Origin: DASVSE01 sp036399715
Lineage (GTDB): Bacteria; Bacteroidota; Rhodothermia; Rhodothermales; Rubricoccaceae
DNA: 16,234 bases
Assembly (NCBI GenBank): GCA_036399715.1
Contig: DASWMO010000077.1
Span: 1 to 16,234 of the forward strand
Direction: 5' to 3'
Shown in pieces: positions 13,435 through 16,234 of this stretch. Below the pieces are notes generated by a model. The model was given only the letters and a program-made list of their open reading frames with translations, did not search any database and was not told where the DNA came from. The stretch's first letter is position 1; each line of letters starts with the position of its first letter. Both the position numbers and the translations under genes were made by a program.

Positions 13435-14394
13435 CTACCCGATCGGCGTCAGGCCGGCGAGGATCTCGGCGCGCCGCACCTCCAGAAACGGCGGCAGCAC
13501 GACCGTCTCGCCGAGCGTCGCCGGGTCCTCGTCCACGCCGAAGCCCGGCCCGTCGGTCGCGATCTCGAACAGGATGCCGCCGGGCTCGCGGACGTACAGG
13601 CTGCGGAAGTAGTAGCGGTCCACCTCGCCCGAGTGCGGCAGCCCGAACTCGGTCAGCCGCGCCGCCCACGCGTGGTACTGCGCCTCGTCCGGCGTCCGGA
13701 ACGCGACGTGGTGGACGCCGCCCGCGCCCGGCCGCACAGGCGGCATCTCGGGCTGGACGGCGACGTGCAGTTCGGCGTGCGCCCCGCCCGCGCCGGCCTC
13801 GCCCATCTCGTAGACGTGGACCGTCCCGCCCTCGGGGTGCGCGTAGGTCCGCACGGACCGCATGTTCAGGACGGCCCGCAGCATCAGGTCCGTGGGCTCC
13901 AGCACCGGAACGGACATCACGACGGGCCCGAGGCCGCGGATCTGGTGCTCGGCCGGCACCTCGGACCCGTCCCACGCGACCGGCGCATCGCCCAATCCGC
14001 CGTCGTCGACGAGCATCAAGCGCTGGCCCTCAGCGTCCTCGAAGTCCAGCGTCAGCCGCCCGTCGCGCTCCGTGATCGGCGCGTGCACGACGCCGGCCGC
14101 GGCTAGGCGCTGCGCCCAGAACTGCAGCGATGCCTCGCCCGAGACCCGCAGGCCGGTCCGCGTGATGCTCCGCGTGCCCGGCGTCTCGCGCCGCGCGCCC
14201 GCGTAGTCGAAGAACGTCAGGTCCGTGCCCGGGCTGCCGGCCGCGTCGGCGTAGAACAGGTGGTAGGCCGAGACGTCGTCCTGGTTCACGCTCCGCTTGA
14301 CGAGGCGCATGCCCAGCGTCTCGGTGTAGAAACGCTTGTTGTCCGCGATGCGGGCCGTGATCGCGGAGACGTGGTGGAGGCCGGTGAGGGTCAT
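13435..14394 (-). CDS. Two-domain VOC (glyoxalase/ring-cleaving dioxygenase) family protein, MhqO-like
   Basis: This is a 319-residue protein starting at ATG 14394 (MTLTGLHHVSAITARIADN). It has two vicinal-oxygen-chelate halves. The first begins LTGLHHVSAI with metal-ligand candidate His8. The second contains GGVHHVAFRTPDE (His229) and GGILFEIATDGPGF (Glu277). RFYTETLGMRLVKRSVNQDD, the segment around PGTDLTFFDY, and YYFRSLYVREPGG are characteristic of the MhqO/YkcA ring-cleaving group, linked in Bacillus to quinone and diamide resistance. The true substrate here is unknown. The much longer open frame extending to 16137 is antisense filler over prfC. The gene diverges from prfC and has a palindrome 18 nt upstream of its start. 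Confidence 0.92.
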   Translation of the reverse strand: MTLTGLHHVSAITARIADNKRFYTETLGMRLVKRSVNQDDVSAYHLFYADAAGSPGTDLTFFDYAGARRETPGTRSITRTGLRVSGEASLQFWAQRLAAAGVVHAPITERDGRLTLDFEDAEGQRLMLVDDGGLGDAPVAWDGSEVPAEHQIRGLGPVVMSVPVLEPTDLMLRAVLNMRSVRTYAHPEGGTVHVYEMGEAGAGGAHAELHVAVQPEMPPVRPGAGGVHHVAFRTPDEAQYHAWAARLTEFGLPHSGEVDRYYFRSLYVREPGGILFEIATDGPGFGVDEDPATLGETVVLPPFLEVRRAEILAGLTPIG

Positions 14395-14411
14395 CGGAGG
14401 CGGGGATATTT

Positions 14412-14423
14412 GTTTGACCAAAC
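14412..14423. promoter_or_regulatory. Palindrome GTTTG-AC-CAAAC, candidate operator between dioxygenase and prfC
   Basis: GTTTG (14412-14416) and CAAAC (14419-14423) are perfect inverted arms around a 2-base centre. They sit in an AT-rich pocket (GATATTTGTTTGACCAAACG) that stands out from the GC-rich surroundings. It is 18 nt upstream of the dioxygenase ATG and 94 nt upstream of the prfC start. TTGACC inside it is a five-of-six match to a -35 box for the plus strand, without a clear -10. MhqO-type genes are often controlled by MarR-type repressors, so an operator for the dioxygenase is plausible. Confidence 0.45.
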
Positions 14424-14517
14424 GACCGCCCGGGCCGCCGGTTTCGGCACCAATTTCCGACCTCTTCGCGGCCCCGGACGCGCCGCGTCGGTAGCCTCCG
14501 GGAAACGCCCCGCCCCC

Positions 14518-16143
14518 GTGTCCGACGTCTCCCCCGCCCTCCCCGACGCCCCGGCCGACGCCCGCGCCGACGCCGCGCTCGATGCCGCCGTCGCCCGACG
14601 CCGCACCTTTGGCATCATCTCGCACCCCGACGCCGGCAAGACGACGCTGACGGAGCGCCTGCTGCGCCTCGGCGGCGCCATCCACACGCCCGAGGCGACC
14701 GGCTCGCGCAAAGGCAAAGGCGCGGGCTCGTCCGACTGGCTCGCCGTCGAGCGCGACCGCGGCATCTCCGTCACCGCCTCGGCGATGCAGTTCGACTACA
14801 ACGACTGCGTCGTGAACCTGCTGGACACGCCCGGCCACGAGGACTTTTCCGAGGACACCTACCGCGTCCTCACCGCCGTCGACTCGGCCCTGATGGTCAT
14901 CGACTCCGTCAAGGGCGTCGAGAGCCGCACGCGGCAGCTCATGGAGGTCTGCCGGATGCGCGACACGCCCATCCTGACGTTCGTCAACAAGCTCGACCTC
15001 GAAGGCCGCGACCCTTTCGACCTCCTGCAGGACATCGAGGACAGCCTCGGCATCGCCGCGACGCCCATGGCATGGCCCGTCGGGACGGGCGGGCGCCTCC
15101 GGGGTGTCTACCTCATCGCGCAGCGCCAGTTCGTGCCCCTCGCCGCGGGCGGCATGGCCGGCGAGCCGGTCGACGTGACGGGCCCGGACGACCCCGCGCT
15201 CGACGCGCTCCTCGGCCGGCAGGCCGACGAGTTCCGGGCCGACATCGACCTGCTCGACGGCGCGGGCACGCCGTTCTCGCTCGACGCCTACCGCGCAGGC
15301 ACGCTCACGCCCGTCTTTTTCGGCATCGCGAGGGGTGGCCTCGGCGTCGAGGCGATGCTGGACACGTTCGTCGAGATCGCCCCGCCGCCGCAGCCGCGCG
15401 ACGCGACCGACCGGACGGTCGACCCGGCCGAGGCGGGATTCACGGGCCTCGTCTTCAAGATCCAGGCCAACATGGACCCCGCACACCGCGACCGCGTCGC
15501 GTTCGTGCGGATCGTCTCGGGGCGCTTCGAGCGCGGCCTCCGCGTGCGCCTGCAACGGAGCGAGCGTGACCTCCGCGTCGGCAACGCGATGCTGTTCCAG
15601 GCCCGAAAGCGGGCCGGCGTGGACGAGGCCTTCCCGGGCGACATCATCGGCGTCCCGAACCACGGCACGATCCGCATCGGCGACACGCTGACCGAGGGCG
15701 AGCCGCTGCGCTTTACGGGCATCCCGAGCTTCGCGCCCGAGCACTTCCGCCGCGCCCGCGTCGACAGCGCCCTGAAGGCGAAGCCGATGGAAAAGGGCAT
15801 CCAGCACCTCACCGAAGAGGGCGCGATCCAGCGCCTCCGCCCGCTCGGCAACAACGACCTGCTGCTCGCCGCCGTCGGGCCGCTCCAGTTCGAGGTCGTC
15901 GCCGCCCGCCTCGCAGGGGAGTACGGGGTCGAGGTCATCCTCGACTCGCAGCCGTGGACGATCGCGCGGTGGGTCGTCGGCGCGCAGGAGGACCTCGACG
16001 CCATCGCGCGCGTCGAGAAGCGCCGCCTCGCCCGCGACGCCGACGGCGACCTCGTCTTTCTCGCCGAGTCCGCCTTCTGGCTCGACCGCGCGCAAGAGGA
16101 CTACCCGCGCCTGCGCTTCATCGCCGTCAAGGAGCACGCCTGA
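14518..16143 (+). CDS. prfC: Peptide chain release factor 3 (RF3)
   Basis: This is a 541-residue translational GTPase (E. coli RF3 has 529) that releases RF1/RF2 from the ribosome after termination. The GTPase motifs are all present: G1 SHPDAGKTT (35-43), a switch I region ending RGISVTAS (81-88, G2), G3 DTPGHEDF (103-110), and G4 NKLD (157-160). RF3-specific stretches are SRKGKGAGSSDWLAVERDRG, VYFGIA-like VFFGIARGGLGVEAML, FKIQANMDPAHRDRVAFVRI, and the C-terminal VGPLQFEVVAARL and YPRLRFIAVKEH. The start is GTG 14518; an acidic, Ala/Pro-rich N-terminal stretch of about 25 residues precedes the G domain. The upstream open frame to 14260 overlaps the divergent dioxygenase and is not part of the gene. 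RF3 and PrmC (same window) act in the same process, though they are not in one operon. Confidence 0.97.
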   Translation: MSDVSPALPDAPADARADAALDAAVARRRTFGIISHPDAGKTTLTERLLRLGGAIHTPEATGSRKGKGAGSSDWLAVERDRGISVTASAMQFDYNDCVVNLLDTPGHEDFSEDTYRVLTAVDSALMVIDSVKGVESRTRQLMEVCRMRDTPILTFVNKLDLEGRDPFDLLQDIEDSLGIAATPMAWPVGTGGRLRGVYLIAQRQFVPLAAGGMAGEPVDVTGPDDPALDALLGRQADEFRADIDLLDGAGTPFSLDAYRAGTLTPVFFGIARGGLGVEAMLDTFVEIAPPPQPRDATDRTVDPAEAGFTGLVFKIQANMDPAHRDRVAFVRIVSGRFERGLRVRLQRSERDLRVGNAMLFQARKRAGVDEAFPGDIIGVPNHGTIRIGDTLTEGEPLRFTGIPSFAPEHFRRARVDSALKAKPMEKGIQHLTEEGAIQRLRPLGNNDLLLAAVGPLQFEVVAARLAGEYGVEVILDSQPWTIARWVVGAQEDLDAIARVEKRRLARDADGDLVFLAESAFWLDRAQEDYPRLRFIAVKEHA

Positions 16144-16234
16144 CGCCGCCGACCCACTCCCGGGACTCGGATGAGCGCTCCTTCGGCTCGGTCGGGCATT
16201 CCTTCCACGTGATTCCGCGTCCCTTCCGCTCGGT
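16144..16234. other. Unassigned sequence downstream of prfC
   Basis: The last 91 bases hold no recognisable gene. An ATG at 16171 runs only 13 codons to a stop. Two imperfect copies of CCTTC-G/C-GCTCGGT (around 16190 and 16225) are visible. No hairpin followed by a T-run is seen for prfC. Confidence 0.5.

Noticed and set aside
13435..16137. 900-codon open frame on the minus strand across prfC
   Set aside because: Only its last 319 codons are a gene (the VOC dioxygenase). The rest is antisense to prfC, in a frame kept open by high GC, and shows no protein family.
16171..16212. Possible new gene beginning ATGAGCGCTCC after prfC
   Set aside because: It stops after 13 codons and shows no similarity to anything recognisable.
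1..16234. CRISPR array, tRNA or rRNA genes, insertion sequences, phage or defence genes
   Set aside because: I found no regularly spaced repeats, cloverleaf, conserved rRNA stretch, transposase, integrase or nuclease/toxin domain. The region reads as ordinary chromosome.

Overview
The window is GC-rich chromosomal DNA (roughly 70% G+C by eye) that is densely packed with short-spaced genes on both strands. It most likely comes from a high-GC member of the Bacteroidota/Rhodothermota, such as Rhodothermales or a Rubricoccaceae-like marine bacterium. The main clues are a secreted Asp-box repeat protein with a type IX secretion C-terminal sorting domain, a DUF4105/Lnb-type membrane protein typical of Bacteroidetes-like bacteria, frequent GTG starts, and an almost complete lack of Shine-Dalgarno sequences. 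The genus assignment is inference. I see no tRNA, rRNA, CRISPR array, insertion sequence, prophage or plasmid gene, and no intergenic stretch over 300 bases.

Layout. Positions 2-1806 (+) hold the 3' part of a flippase-like membrane protein gene and, overlapping it by ATGA, a DUF72 protein. Facing them is a left-going cluster (5379-1862): nadD, a GH3/NagZ-type beta-N-acetylhexosaminidase, yceH (DUF480) and a small helix-hairpin-helix protein resembling the N-terminus of family X DNA polymerases. nadD/nagZ overlap by 4 nt and nagZ/yceH are 3 nt apart, so they are probably one transcript. A small DUF3072 protein (5506-5721, +) converges on prmC (6649-5792, -). A short-chain dehydrogenase (6705, +) diverges from prmC and carries an apparent frameshift near its 3' end. 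Next on the minus strand are phhA (phenylalanine 4-hydroxylase) and, upstream of it, nth (endonuclease III with an atypical iron-sulfur motif and C-terminal extension).

The right part holds a DUF4105/Lnb-like exported membrane protein (+), followed closely by a BLUF blue-light photoreceptor gene whose conserved Trp codon is an amber stop. A long T9SS-exported Asp-box (BNR) repeat protein and a two-domain VOC ring-cleaving dioxygenase lie on the minus strand. Peptide chain release factor 3 (prfC, +) diverges from the dioxygenase across an AT-rich spot containing a 12-bp palindrome.

Most of the window is housekeeping: NAD synthesis, cell-wall recycling, translation termination (PrmC and RF3), base-excision repair and aromatic amino-acid metabolism. 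I did not find a convincing new multi-gene system. The observations most worth checking are two apparent gene lesions (SDR frameshift, BLUF nonsense codon), the altered Nth cluster with its extension, and several short palindromes in promoter or terminator positions.
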